NCBI RefSeq assembly: GCF_030819275.1
Contig: NZ_JAUTBL010000002.1
Span: 808,501 to 872,500 of the forward strand
DNA length: 64,000 bases
Reading direction: 5' to 3'
Source: Agrobacterium larrymoorei
GTDB taxonomy: Bacteria > Pseudomonadota > Alphaproteobacteria > Rhizobiales > Rhizobiaceae
Below the pieces are notes generated by a model that was not told the origin of the DNA, searched no databases, and saw only the letters and a program-made list of their open reading frames with translations. This document shows, in pieces, positions 31,613-42,172 of this stretch (within the stretch, counting starts at the first letter, position 1; every line of letters starts with the position of its first letter). Both the position numbers and the translations under genes were made by a program.

Positions 31613-34600
31613 ACAGGCAGCTGGAATTCGAACTGATCTTCAAGGCGCAGGCCGCCTCTGCCAAAAACGCCACGAACGACCTGCGCAACGACGTTGCGGC
31701 GTTAGGAAATGAGGTCACGAAAACTGCCGCTGCGTTCGATCGCGAAGCAGCGGCAATGAACCGTGATACAGAAGCCGCTCGCAAAAACACCGACGCGACC
31801 AACGCCCTGACAAAGGCCGAGACGAAGGCACGCCAGGACGCACTGGAGGCATCCGGCGCGGTTGCTCCAGCTGCGCCCGCGAGGGGATCGCGCCGCCGAT
31901 CGCGGGTATCACAACCCGCGAACCCGCCCGCTCAGCCACCTGCGCCGCCAAAGCCACCAGAGCCGCAAAACCCGCCAGCAAACGACAATGAGCGGAGCGA
32001 TCGCGCCCGTCGCCAGAACGCGGGATATCAGTATCTCGATATCGGTCAGGGCATTTTCGGCGGCATGCCATTGCCGATGATCGCGGCACAGCAAGGGCCG
32101 CAGCTTCTCCAGATCTACGCAGGCCAGGGCGGTATCAATACCGCGCTGAAGGATTTCCGGACGATCGCCAGCGGCGCTGCTCGCGCTATCACGCCGTTGA
32201 CTGTCGGCATCGCCGGGCTGACATCTGTCGTCGCTCTTGGCGCGATCGCGTATAGCGGCTACCTGCAGTCCACAAAGGAGGTCGAAACCGCCGCCTCAGG
32301 GCTTGGCCGTGCGGTTGCTGGCAGCAAGACGGAGATGGAAGCTGCCGCACAGGCTGGCGCGTCTGCTGCCGGTATTTCGGTGTCGTCGGCCCGATCGATG
32401 GAAGCGCAGTTCCTGCGCACTGGCCGGATCGGTTCGGAGAACTTCGAAGCGCTGATCGCGATTTCCAAGGATTTCGGCGCGACGATGGGCATTGCGACCG
32501 ACGAAGCCGGTTCGATGCTTGCGGAAATGTTCGCAGATCCTGCCAAGGCGGCGGAAACGCTTTACCAAAAGTACGGATTGATTGACGCGGCGACAGCACG
32601 TCAGGCTACGAACCTTGCTGCGCAGAACCGCCAGTCCGAGGCGCAAGCCGTTCTTCTGAAGGCTCTTCCAAGCCAGTTGGCAGATGCCAGTGAAGCGACG
32701 ACTGCGCTCGGCCGCGCTTGGAATGCGGTTGCTAGAGGTGCGAGCGACGCGTTCGACTGGATGGGTAAAGCGGTTGATCGGGCAGTGTCCGGACCAAGCC
32801 TGGAAGATCAGATCGCCAAGGCTGAAGCCGCAAAACAACGTCTCGCCACGGTTGGCGGGATCTTCGACGTTTTCAATCCGGGCAAAGCTGAAGCTATCGC
32901 CGACGCGGCACGGCTTCCCGAGCTTCAGGCTGAAAAACGACGCCGTGATGAAGCTTTGGCCGCGCAGAAGAGGCAAGCCGAAGAAAACCGCCGCAGTGTT
33001 GCAGCCGTCACCCTCTATGAGGCTTCCCCCGCAAACGCTCGCGCAATGCAGGAGCAAAAGCTCCGCAACGAGATCGAGGCTCTGAAAAGCGGTCGAGGCC
33101 TGATCGGCGTTGACGATGCCAAGAACGATGCAGCGATCGAGGCAAAGACACGTGCGCTCGATGCGCTGATCAATCGTCAAGAGCGCATGGCAGAGCTGGA
33201 TCGGCTCGATATCCAGATTTCCAACGAGAAAAATCCTCTATTGCGAGCCGAGCTGGAAGCCCGCCGCACGCGCATCCAGTTGGCAGATCAGGAAATGTCA
33301 GCGGAGGCGATCGCTATTGAGGCCGCACGCGCCCGTAACCGCGTGATCGAGGAGACGATCGCCAGCAGCACCACGCAAGTATCCGGCATGAAGGCCGAGG
33401 CCGAGACGCGGGCGAGATTGAACTCACTCGTTGCTTCCGGGGCGATCACGGCGGCCGACGCGAACCGCATGCTTCAGGAAGAGGTCACGCTCAGACCTCT
33501 AATCGCAGCCGCCGCAGCTGCTGAAGGGGCCGAAAAAGAGCGCCTCAACAAAACGATTTCCGATCTGCGCGGCGGTTACGCGGCTCTCGCGGCGGAGGAA
33601 AAACGCGCGTCCGCCATGGAGTACATGCGCGGTCAAAATGACAAGCTTGAGCAGCTGCGCCTGGAAAAGGATCTCGTCGGCGCAAACGCGACGGTACGTG
33701 GTCAGGCGTTGTCATTGCTCGAAGCCGAACAGCGTATCCGCACAATGGGCATTTCTGTGTCCAGCCGCGAGGCAAACCAGATCCGTGAATTGGCACAAGA
33801 GCAGGCAAAGCTAACGCGCGAGATCGAAAAGCAGGAAGAGGCGTGGGGCCGCGTCCAGCAGGCCGGTGAAGACGCGATCGGCGGGGTTGTCGATAAGTTA
33901 TCGGACGGCGATTTCAGTGGTGCGCTCGATGCCGTCAAGGATGCCCTGACCAGTTTCGTCAAGGATGACATCAAAGCCAACCTTAGCAACGCGCTTCTTG
34001 GTACCGACAAGGCGACTTCGGCGGATGTCGGCGGTTTCACCGGCATCCTCTCCCGGTTGTTTGGCGGCGGTAAAAGAGACCCCGCGTCCCTCGTAAGCAG
34101 CGCCATGGGACAGTCTGTCGGAACGATGTCTGTCACGGCGGCGAGCGTCGTTGTTAACGGCGGTATGGCTGGCGGTTTAGGCGGGCTTATTGGCGGCGCT
34201 GCTAATGACAATTCCAATGTCGTGAGCTTTCCCGGCTCGATCTCTAGTTACGCGAAAGCAATTCAGTCGATCGAGAGCAGCGGCAACTATAACGCGCTCG
34301 GCCCGATCACCAAGAACGGCGATCGTGCGTATGGTGCCTATCAGGTGATGGGCGCGAACATCGGCCCGTGGACGCAAAGCGCACTTGGCCGTAGCCTTTC
34401 GGCCAATGAGTTCCTGTCATCCAAATCGGCGCAAGATGCCGTCTTTGAAAAAATCTTCGGCGGTTATGTTTCGAAGTACGGTGCTTCAGGAGCTGCTCAG
34501 GCGTGGTTCGGCGGTCCCGGTTCTGTCGGCAAGGGTGGCAATGCGACTGACATTCTCGGCACCTCCGGCACGGCATATGTCCAGAAATTCAATGCAGCGC

Positions 34601-35256
34601 TCGGTAACGCCACCCAAAGCACGACGATAGCTGCACAGGGTCTAGGCAACCTTGGCACGGGTTTCAGCCAGTTCGGCCAAAACCTGTCTAGTTTCTTCCC
34701 GTCCGCGCCTAGCAGCGGCGGCGGCGGTTTCTTCAGCAACCTGTTCAATAGCTTTTTTGGTGGCGGCGGTCTTAATCAGTCAATCCTGAAAGCTTCTCCG
34801 CAGACGGCATCTGCGATCGCATCAGGGATCGGTGGCCTCTTCGATGTCGGCGGTTGGACCGGCCCTGGGGAAACAAAAGACATTGCAGGCGTGGTTCATG
34901 CAGATGAATTCGTGTTCTCGAAGAAAGCTGTCCAGAAGATCGGCGTTCCGAAGCTCGATGCCATGCATAAAGGCTTGCTGCGCGGATACTCGACCGGAGG
35001 TTACGTCAGTTCGGGCGCTGTTTACCCCTCTGCTGTCGCCGCCAACTCTAACGGCGCTTCCGGTGTCTCGATCGCCATCAATAATTTTTCCGGGCAGGAA
35101 GTCACGACACAGGAAACGACCGATAGTCGCGGGAACCGGCAAATCACCATGGCGATCGGGCAGCAGGTTGCCGCGACGGTTGGTCAACGCGGCAATCCCA
35201 TGCGTAGTGCGATCCAGCGGGAATTCGGCCTGAAGGCTCCGGGGGTCAGACGATGA
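31609..35256 (+). CDS. Tape measure protein with lysozyme-like domain
   Basis: The 1215-residue protein sets tail length. Coiled-coil N terminus, a Pro-rich linker (about 85-125), a hydrophobic tail-entry segment (ITPLTVGIAGLTSVVALGAI), long helical repeats, then a lytic-transglycosylase-like domain at about 880-985 (AIQSIESSGNYNALGPITKN, DRAYGAYQVMG, AAQAWFGGPG). The C terminus has the GWTGPGETKDIAGVVHADEF block common in siphovirus tape measures. The wall-cutting domain should help DNA entry. Confidence 0.9.
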   Translation: MNRQLEFELIFKAQAASAKNATNDLRNDVAALGNEVTKTAAAFDREAAAMNRDTEAARKNTDATNALTKAETKARQDALEASGAVAPAAPARGSRRRSRVSQPANPPAQPPAPPKPPEPQNPPANDNERSDRARRQNAGYQYLDIGQGIFGGMPLPMIAAQQGPQLLQIYAGQGGINTALKDFRTIASGAARAITPLTVGIAGLTSVVALGAIAYSGYLQSTKEVETAASGLGRAVAGSKTEMEAAAQAGASAAGISVSSARSMEAQFLRTGRIGSENFEALIAISKDFGATMGIATDEAGSMLAEMFADPAKAAETLYQKYGLIDAATARQATNLAAQNRQSEAQAVLLKALPSQLADASEATTALGRAWNAVARGASDAFDWMGKAVDRAVSGPSLEDQIAKAEAAKQRLATVGGIFDVFNPGKAEAIADAARLPELQAEKRRRDEALAAQKRQAEENRRSVAAVTLYEASPANARAMQEQKLRNEIEALKSGRGLIGVDDAKNDAAIEAKTRALDALINRQERMAELDRLDIQISNEKNPLLRAELEARRTRIQLADQEMSAEAIAIEAARARNRVIEETIASSTTQVSGMKAEAETRARLNSLVASGAITAADANRMLQEEVTLRPLIAAAAAAEGAEKERLNKTISDLRGGYAALAAEEKRASAMEYMRGQNDKLEQLRLEKDLVGANATVRGQALSLLEAEQRIRTMGISVSSREANQIRELAQEQAKLTREIEKQEEAWGRVQQAGEDAIGGVVDKLSDGDFSGALDAVKDALTSFVKDDIKANLSNALLGTDKATSADVGGFTGILSRLFGGGKRDPASLVSSAMGQSVGTMSVTAASVVVNGGMAGGLGGLIGGAANDNSNVVSFPGSISSYAKAIQSIESSGNYNALGPITKNGDRAYGAYQVMGANIGPWTQSALGRSLSANEFLSSKSAQDAVFEKIFGGYVSKYGASGAAQAWFGGPGSVGKGGNATDILGTSGTAYVQKFNAALGNATQSTTIAAQGLGNLGTGFSQFGQNLSSFFPSAPSSGGGGFFSNLFNSFFGGGGLNQSILKASPQTASAIASGIGGLFDVGGWTGPGETKDIAGVVHADEFVFSKKAVQKIGVPKLDAMHKGLLRGYSTGGYVSSGAVYPSAVAANSNGASGVSIAINNFSGQEVTTQETTDSRGNRQITMAIGQQVAATVGQRGNPMRSAIQREFGLKAPGVRR

Positions 35257-35675
35257 CACATCCGACTTGGCCTCCGGAGCTTCCAAAGCCCGAACGCAAT
35301 ACGTGGCAATCGACACCACAGGATGCACGTCTCAAGCGGCGTTCAGACGCTGGTCCGGTCGGTTATCGCCGCCGCTTTTCATCTGCATCCCGAACCGTTT
35401 CCCTGTCGATCGTTGTCGATCGCAACGGTAAGGAACGCTTCGACCGCTTCTATCAGCGCGAAACGAAGGGTGGCGCGCTGCTGTTTTGGATGCCCGATCC
35501 GACCACGCAAGGTTGGGCGTTAGGAACCAGCGACGGCGCACAACTTCTAACGAGTGGCGGCGCACGCATCCTCATGGCGCGGCGCTGGCTGGTGACATTC
35601 GGCAGCAACTTGCCCGCCGAGACTGTCCAGGGTGTCGAGTTCAGATTTTCATTTTCGGTCGAGGTGATGCCATGA
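35253..35675 (+). CDS. Hypothetical minor tail protein
   Basis: The 140-residue protein has beta-rich composition (RTVSLSIVVDRNGKERFDRF, TVQGVEFRFSFSVEVM). By position after the tape measure it may form the distal tail ring. ATGA overlap with the tape measure gene. Confidence 0.6.
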   Translation: MTHPTWPPELPKPERNTWQSTPQDARLKRRSDAGPVGYRRRFSSASRTVSLSIVVDRNGKERFDRFYQRETKGGALLFWMPDPTTQGWALGTSDGAQLLTSGGARILMARRWLVTFGSNLPAETVQGVEFRFSFSVEVMP

Positions 35676-35863
35676 GATGCACTTACTGCGGTTCGGGTCT
35701 CCATCCATACGAATATTGCCCCAAAACATGGGGTGGAAGTGCGGCGCGTCTCCATTTGCGTTGCTCTTACTGCGGCGGCCGGAACCACGACTATGAGGGG
35801 TGCCCGAAGCTTAATGGCCGCTATAACTCGGACGGCGTTGTCCTTTTGGATAAGCGCCCATGA
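35672..35863 (+). CDS. Small protein with two CCHC zinc knuckles
   Basis: The 63-residue protein has two perfect C-x2-C-x4-H-x4-C motifs: C3-C6-H11-C16 and C31-C34-H39-C44. This retroviral-type knuckle binds single-stranded nucleic acid in other proteins. It overlaps both neighbours by 4 bp inside the tail operon. Its role in a tail module is unclear; it could be a late regulator or an assembly factor. Confidence 0.75.
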   Translation: MRCTYCGSGLHPYEYCPKTWGGSAARLHLRCSYCGGRNHDYEGCPKLNGRYNSDGVVLLDKRP

Positions 35864-36384
35864 GACGTGTCAGCCTCAACGCCCGCTTGATGCAAGACGC
35901 CCAGGCACCGAGCGAAATCTATGTCGCGCTGTTTCAGATCGAGCACCCCGATCTTGAGAAACCCATTCGGCTATCGACTGACAACACCGAACGGCTTTCG
36001 AGCGACCCGCTTTATTATGGCACTCGCTCCAAGTGGCGCGGCGCGAACCCGATCAAAGAGCCGTTTCTCTGGATCATTGCTTCCGCCGTCATGCCGTCCG
36101 ATCTCGATGATGCACCGGCGACTGCGCAAGTCGTTCTGGAAAATCTGGATCAGGAGATGGTCAATCTCGTGCGCTCGTTCACGTCTCCGGCGACGATCCA
36201 CATGGCAGTGGTTCTGGCGTCGTCACCGAACCTGATCGAGGCTGAATACACTGATCTGAATATCGTTTCAGCTGACATCGATGCCGGGGAAATCTCGCTT
36301 TCCATCACGCGGGAAGAGATTGAGCTCGAATACGTGCCGGGTGGCCGAATGACCGCAAGAACGTTTCCGGGGATGCACAAATGA
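35860..36384 (+). CDS. DUF1833-family tail protein
   Basis: The 174-residue protein matches DUF1833 (VALFQIEHPDLEKPIRLSTD, FLWIIASAVMPSDLDDAPAT, EYTDLNIVSADIDAGEISLS), a family found between tape measure and tip genes. It is probably part of the baseplate. Confidence 0.78.
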   Translation: MRRVSLNARLMQDAQAPSEIYVALFQIEHPDLEKPIRLSTDNTERLSSDPLYYGTRSKWRGANPIKEPFLWIIASAVMPSDLDDAPATAQVVLENLDQEMVNLVRSFTSPATIHMAVVLASSPNLIEAEYTDLNIVSADIDAGEISLSITREEIELEYVPGGRMTARTFPGMHK

Positions 36385-36824
36385 ATTCGATGGCTCGCGT
36401 TACTGATCAGCATTGGAGCGACCGCTTTGTGGGTCTACCATACAAGGAATTCGGCCGCGATCGCGACGGCTGCGATTGCTGGGGGCTGGCGTGCACGATC
36501 TACCGCGAGGAGCTGGGCATCCGGCTTCCCGATTACCTGGGCTACGGTTCCGTCGAAGAGCATGGCGAGATCGCAGCGCTGGTTTCCGGCGCGACCTCGT
36601 CACCACTCTGGATACCCATATCAGGCACGGCGATCGCATTCGATATCTCTGTTTTCCGTCGCGGCCGACTTGATACCCATGTCGGGATCGTCGTGCATCA
36701 CGGGCTGATGATCCATGTGGCCGAAGACGATTGCGCCAAGATCGAAAGTTACCGATCGGGCGCATGGGGGCACCGTCTAACGGGCACTTATCGGCACGTC
36801 GATATGATTTCGAGGGCGTTTTGA
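36381..36824 (+). CDS. NlpC/P60 (C40) peptidase, tail tip assembly protein
   Basis: The 147-residue protein has C40 catalytic Cys33 (RDGCDCWGLACTIY) and His100 (LDTHVGIVVHHG). Such proteins (lambda gpK type) are needed for tip assembly and probably local wall opening. ATGA overlaps on both sides. Confidence 0.85.
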   Translation: MNSMARVTDQHWSDRFVGLPYKEFGRDRDGCDCWGLACTIYREELGIRLPDYLGYGSVEEHGEIAALVSGATSSPLWIPISGTAIAFDISVFRRGRLDTHVGIVVHHGLMIHVAEDDCAKIESYRSGAWGHRLTGTYRHVDMISRAF

Positions 36825-39800
36825 TGAGCCCTCAAACCCAGCTCATACCGGTTTTGGCAGCCCCCATGATCGACCCGGCCGCAGGCCGGATCGACATGGC
36901 AATGCCTGTAGGATCGACTCTGGCCGAGATCGTTAGAGCAGCACTGCCGGAGCTATCTTCTAACGACTGGCACAACTGCCGCGTTGCGATCGTTAGCGAA
37001 CGCGGCTCGATTATCGTTCCTGCAAAGCATTGGCATTCAGTTCGCCCTCGCGACGGCGCTCGCGTCGTCATCCGGCTAGTGCCCGGAAAGAACGCGCTCA
37101 AATCCATTCTTTCAATTGTTGTTGCCATTGCCGCCGTCGCCCTGGGGCAGTTCTGGGCCGTTCCGTTTGCAAGCGCGCTCGGCATCTCGACTGGCCTTGC
37201 TGCCGGTCTGATTGGCCTTGGCGTGACCGTCATCGGCAATCTGTTGATTAACGCCCTTATCCCCCCGCCAAAGCCACCGCAGACTTTGAACGCCGAAAAC
37301 CGCTACAACATCACTGGTTGGCGAAATCGGTTTGAACCCGACACTGCCGTGCCTCTGCCACTCGGCACAATGCGCTATGCTCCACCTTTTGGCGCGTACA
37401 CCTACAGCGAGATAGTGGGCGACTGGCAATATCTCCGCTGCCTTTTCTGCTTTGGCTACGGGCCGGTCAATCTCTCGGGATTTCAGATCGGCGACACCTC
37501 TCTGTCAGAGTATGACGAGGTCGAGCTAGAGGTGCGCGAAGGTCGCGCCGGTGATGCGCCGCTCTCGATGTTCCCGCGCCAGATCATTGAAGACACGATC
37601 GGCGCTGAATTGCTGATGCCGTATCCCCGCAATGATCTCGGCGACATCATCAGCGGCAGTCCTGCAAAGGAAGAACGCGTCGTTAGAACCACCGGTGCGG
37701 ATGCCTCCGGAGCGAGCATCATTTTCGCATGGCCGAGTGGCCTTGTCAGATTTAACGACAAGGGCGAGCCCGGCAGTCACACCGTTACCATCCGCATCGA
37801 GCAGCGGCGTGTGGATGCTGAAGAATGGCAGCTCGTTAAAACCATCAATGTCAGCGCGCGTAAGCTGGAAGCATTTTACCGGCAGCACACATGGGATTTC
37901 CCTACCCGTGGCCGCTGGCAGGTCAGTTGCACCATGCTGACGGCAGAAACCAGCGATTCAAAAATCCAACAGCGCACGAGCTGGGCAGCGTTGCAGACGA
38001 TCCGCCCGGAATACCCGCTTAATTTCCCGCATCCGCTCGCGGTTGTGGCGCTTCGCATCAAGGCGACGCACCAATTGAATGGGCAACTCGACAATTTCAA
38101 CGCGCTCGTATCGAGACCCTGCCTCGATTACGATCATACCAATGGCCCATGGATCGAGCGCAACACCCGCAATCCTGCTTCGCTCTACCGCTATGTGCTC
38201 CAGTCGCCTGCCAATCCGAAGGCTGTTTCCGATACCGGGATCGATGAGGAGGCTTTGGCCGACTGGCATGATTTCTGCCGCATCAACGATCTGAAGTACG
38301 ACCGCGTCATTGAAGAGAAGTCTACGACGCTCCGCGATCTGTTGACCGAGATTGCCGCCGCAGGTCGCGCCAGTCCGCGTCATGACGGGCTAAAATGGTC
38401 TGTTACCGTTGATCGGCCTGATAAGCTGTTGGTTGATCACATTAGCCCGCGCAACAGCTATGATCTGCGCATTTCCCGCTCCTACGTCCAGCCACCTGAT
38501 GGCTTCCGCGTCTCGTTTCAGGACGCCACGAACGATTACAAAGCGGCGGAGCGCATTGTGCCATGGCCGGGAAAAGAGACGGCGGAGCTACTTCTCCTGG
38601 AAGAGCTTGAACTGCCGGGCAAGACCGACCCGGACGAAATCTATCTGGAAGCGCGCCGCCGCATGTATGAGGCGATGTACCGCCCTGACGTTTACACCGT
38701 CTCGCAAGACGGCCCTATCAGAGTCTCCACCCGTGGCGATCTGGTCCACCTCTCCAGCCATGTCATCAACCGAGTGCAGGTCGCAGCGCGGGTAAAATCG
38801 ACCGACAGCCGCTTCATCGAAATCGATGAGAGCGTGACCATGGAGCCCGGCAAGAACTATGCGGTCCGCTTCCGGACTGGCATTACCGCCGACGACACGA
38901 TCGGGACGTCGATCGTTAGAACTCTGGTTAAAACGCCGGGCGAAAAAAGCGTTCTGCTGGTCGAAGGCAAGGGCGACATGCCTGTCGCCGGTGACCTTCT
39001 CCATTTCGGGGAAGCGTCCACGGTTGATTACCCGGTGGTTGTTACGGGCGTCGAGGCCGGTGAAGACTTCTCGTCTCATCTTCGCCTGATCGACGCAGCG
39101 CCAATTATCGATGAACTGATCAACGCGGAAATTGTGCCGCCATGGTCGGGGCGAGCTGGCGCTGAGATCCCGGAAACGGCATCGCAACCGTCCGCGCCGC
39201 GCTTCACCTCGATACGATCGGGTTACTCTGGCACCGGCGCATTGAACCGCATCGACTATTTGCTCCAGGCCGGAACCGGTCCCGTACCCGCGTCCACATT
39301 CCAGGTTGATCATAGGGTGAACGGCGCGACGGCCTGGACAACGATCTCTATAGCCGTTGCAGATGGCGGCGGATCGGTGACGACCTATCAGAACGGTTCG
39401 ACGGTCCAGATGCGCGCAAGGGCACTGTCTGCCGATGGAACGCCGGGACCTTATACCGCTACCATTACATTCAAGGTCGGTGGCGATGATCTCGCCATTC
39501 CTAACGCATTGCCATCGGGCATGATTTCCGTTGGCGCTCTGCTCGGAGCTGCGGTCATCCAGTTTTCCACCGGAGACGACGCCGGGATTTCCAGGGTGCA
39601 GGTCTACCGCTCTACCTCGTCTGTCCTTAACCGAGCGACCGACGCGGCAACACTTTTGGCCGTCCAACCGTCGCGCAGCTATTCCGCTCCTATCGGTGAC
39701 ACAACGCGCGAAAACCTGCTGACAAACGGCGCGATGGACAATGCCGGAACTTGGACGGCGGGAAGTGGCTGGAGCATAGCCAATGGAAAGGGCAGCAAAT

Positions 39801-40171
39801 CGGCCGGAGCGGCAAGCGCTCTTTCTCAGCCACTCGCCGCAGAAAGCGGCAAGTTTTATCGGATCGCCTACTCACTCTCTGATGTCACGGCGGGCAATCT
39901 GACGCCGCAACTGCTTGGTGGATCGATGCGTGCAGGAACTGCGCGCAATGCCAACGGCATGTTTAGCGATCGCATCCAGGCCGTGACCGGGAACAACACA
40001 TTCGCGCTTGCTGCCTCGTCAGCTTTCGCAGGTTCCGTCGATAACGCCGTTGCCTACCTCGAAACATCAACCTGCCTAGCGCAGGGCACCCATTATTTCT
40101 GGCTCGAACCCCAAAACGATGACGGCATTCCCGGACCGGTTTCCGGCCCGTTCTCCGTCATCATTCTGTGA
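36824..40171 (+). CDS. Tail tip/host specificity protein J-like
   Basis: This 1115-residue protein forms the tail tip. It has an N-terminal hydrophobic hinge region (ILSIVVAIAAVALGQFWAVP, then IGNLLINALIPPPKPPQTLN) typical of TipJ proteins, and the conserved VPLPLGTMRYAPPFGAYTYS and DDYDHTNGPW-like central block. C-terminal fibronectin-like repeats begin near residue 800. It carries five copies of the dispersed heptamer, more than any other gene. Confidence 0.88.
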   Translation: MSPQTQLIPVLAAPMIDPAAGRIDMAMPVGSTLAEIVRAALPELSSNDWHNCRVAIVSERGSIIVPAKHWHSVRPRDGARVVIRLVPGKNALKSILSIVVAIAAVALGQFWAVPFASALGISTGLAAGLIGLGVTVIGNLLINALIPPPKPPQTLNAENRYNITGWRNRFEPDTAVPLPLGTMRYAPPFGAYTYSEIVGDWQYLRCLFCFGYGPVNLSGFQIGDTSLSEYDEVELEVREGRAGDAPLSMFPRQIIEDTIGAELLMPYPRNDLGDIISGSPAKEERVVRTTGADASGASIIFAWPSGLVRFNDKGEPGSHTVTIRIEQRRVDAEEWQLVKTINVSARKLEAFYRQHTWDFPTRGRWQVSCTMLTAETSDSKIQQRTSWAALQTIRPEYPLNFPHPLAVVALRIKATHQLNGQLDNFNALVSRPCLDYDHTNGPWIERNTRNPASLYRYVLQSPANPKAVSDTGIDEEALADWHDFCRINDLKYDRVIEEKSTTLRDLLTEIAAAGRASPRHDGLKWSVTVDRPDKLLVDHISPRNSYDLRISRSYVQPPDGFRVSFQDATNDYKAAERIVPWPGKETAELLLLEELELPGKTDPDEIYLEARRRMYEAMYRPDVYTVSQDGPIRVSTRGDLVHLSSHVINRVQVAARVKSTDSRFIEIDESVTMEPGKNYAVRFRTGITADDTIGTSIVRTLVKTPGEKSVLLVEGKGDMPVAGDLLHFGEASTVDYPVVVTGVEAGEDFSSHLRLIDAAPIIDELINAEIVPPWSGRAGAEIPETASQPSAPRFTSIRSGYSGTGALNRIDYLLQAGTGPVPASTFQVDHRVNGATAWTTISIAVADGGGSVTTYQNGSTVQMRARALSADGTPGPYTATITFKVGGDDLAIPNALPSGMISVGALLGAAVIQFSTGDDAGISRVQVYRSTSSVLNRATDAATLLAVQPSRSYSAPIGDTTRENLLTNGAMDNAGTWTAGSGWSIANGKGSKSAGAASALSQPLAAESGKFYRIAYSLSDVTAGNLTPQLLGGSMRAGTARNANGMFSDRIQAVTGNNTFALAASSAFAGSVDNAVAYLETSTCLAQGTHYFWLEPQNDDGIPGPVSGPFSVIIL

Positions 40172-40178
40172 GGATAAC

Positions 40179-41621
40179 ATGAACGCTATCGTCCCACCTG
40201 TCATGACGACAAACATCGCCTACCAGACTGCGGTTTCAGACGAAATTCTGGTCAACCGCGAAGGCTCGACCGCTGTGCAGGCCACCGGCGATCTTGCATT
40301 GCAACTGGCGGGCACGTCGCCGCTCGACCTCGCAGGGTTTCAAGCTCCGCTCTTTGCAACAGAGGTCTTGCTGAAGGCGGCACCTTTGGCAAACAAGGTT
40401 TCAGCGTGGGTCTTTGGTGATCCGGATCCGGAAAAGAACGGCATCTGGTCTTGGAACGGCAATGCTTGGGCTTGGACGCTGCCATTGCCATACTCAATGA
40501 GTGTTCTGCACAATCCGGGCGCCGGAACCCCTAACGCCATAATCGCCTCATCGAGCGTCCCGCTCGTCAAGGGGATGTTGGTGATCCTGCCCATCACTGT
40601 GACCACAACGGCATCGCCCGTCACGGTGAAGGTCAACAGCAAAACCTTTACACTCAAATCGCTGACAGGCGGTGACATCTTGCCAGGAAGCCTGTTGAAG
40701 GACATGCTTCTGCTCGCCCTCGTAGAGGGAAATGTGCTGCGGCTTGTAAGCGATCAAGCGAGTGCGGCGGTGGTCGCGCAGGCGCAAGCTGCCGCGCAGG
40801 TCGCTCTCGCGGCCGCTAACTCGCGCCTTGTCTTTAACAGTGTTGCAGCCTTCAAGGCCGCAAACATCGACGCGCTTATCCAGTCGGTCGAGGTGTTGGG
40901 CTTTTACGCTCCTGGTGATGGCGGTCGTCATACAAAATTCCGGATGGTGGCCGCGCCAAGCGTACAGGAACCTTGGCACGAGCAGAGCAACGACGGCGCT
41001 TGGTGGGAAATCAAAGAGCGCGAAGTGACGCCTCAGATGTTTGGAGCGAAGGCGGATGCGACAGACATCGGCGTCGGCACTGACGACACTGCATCCATTG
41101 AAAAGTGGAAGAAGTACCTTTCTGCCAATCTTCGCACCACCGGCGTTCTTAAGGGCGTGTATCGCTACAACCCAGCCACCGCATGGGATGTTGGCGCGCG
41201 AAATGATGGCTATTCGGTCGTAGGGCGGTCGAAAAACGGCGACGGCTTCTATCTCGACAACGGGAAGACTTTGGCGCTTGAGGCTGTGAACGGCTTTTAT
41301 CATCGTTTCGAGCACGTCCATATTCGAGGCCGCGTGGCTGGTCCGGTTCTTCGGATCGGCAAGAACGACTTCAGCGACGCTTTCAACAGCTGCTCATTCA
41401 TCCTTGTCGTCAACAACGACAGCCAGGATGACGCCGCTGAAGGAACACGTTTCAATTACGTCCTTCAGTCCGACGTTAATCTCGTTTCAAACTGCGGTGT
41501 GGCACCGGCAGACCGGGAGAACCGACCGCGCCTGGACACGGGAAAGCAATCGTCATCCGGCAAGCCTGCTTCAATACATTCCACCTTGCGGGAGGTCAGG
41601 CCAACATTGCCCTTTACCTGA
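40179..41621 (+). pseudogene. Tail fibre protein, N-terminal part (frame-disrupted)
   Basis: This 480-residue frame has an N-terminal tail-attachment part (TNIAYQTAVSDEILVNREGS), a phage-fibre GIWSWNGNAWAWTLPLP repeat, then a right-handed beta-helix beginning near GVYRYNPATAWDVGARNDG. Sense is lost after VNLVSNCG at about 41498. The correct continuation is found in another frame up to 42124. Removing two bases (GTGT to GT near 41496-41501) would restore one 647-residue fibre. Confidence 0.7.
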
Positions 41622-42124
41622 CTGCGGGCGCGATCTTCTCCAATACGTTCGTCTCCTTCGACGCCGAGGAAGTCAGCATTGGCATCAAATGCGATAGCCC
41701 GAGCGCCTCGCGAAACGCCTTTGAAGCCGGTCAGGTACTGGGGCAAACCACGTTCGATTTCACAGCAGGTAACGCCAATATCATCCGATCAGCTGTCAAC
41801 CCGGCCTTCTATCCGGGCGGGTCGATCGGGGCCAATCTCGTGGGCGTGGAGATTGAGCGACTGGCTTTCACTGCGCAACTCGCTGACCCGGCGATGCCTG
41901 CCAGCGGAGTCTACTGGAAAAACACGTCCGGCTCCAAAGTGCAGGTGATGGTGTTTGCAGGCAACGTCGAACTGATCCAGGTGAAATCGCCAGACGGTGG
42001 CGTGAAAGATTTCAATCCGCAAGTCGCCGGGGAATCGAACACGATAGTTTTGCCGCCCAACTGGTCGATCGCCGTCACCTATTCCAATTCCAATAAACCG
42101 GCTTGGAGAATGTTCCCGATATGA
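41498..42124 (+). pseudogene. Tail fibre protein, C-terminal part in shifted frame
   Basis: In this frame the beta-helix continues: GHGKAIVIRQACFNTFHLAG, AGAIFSNTFVSFDAEEVSIG, IKCDSPSASRNAFEAGQVLG, ending PPNWSIAVTYSNSNKPAW. There is no ribosome site or early start codon, so it needs the upstream part. It is either a decayed fibre, a site of phase change, or a two-base sequence error. Confidence 0.65.
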
Positions 42125-42172
42125 GAGCCGCAACCCTCCTTCGCTCTAACGCAACCTGAAGAGAAACTCGCC

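Noticed and set aside
38588..39667. 359-codon minus frame inside the tail tip gene
   Set aside because: High-GC shadow frame; the sense frame is a continuous 1115-residue tail protein.
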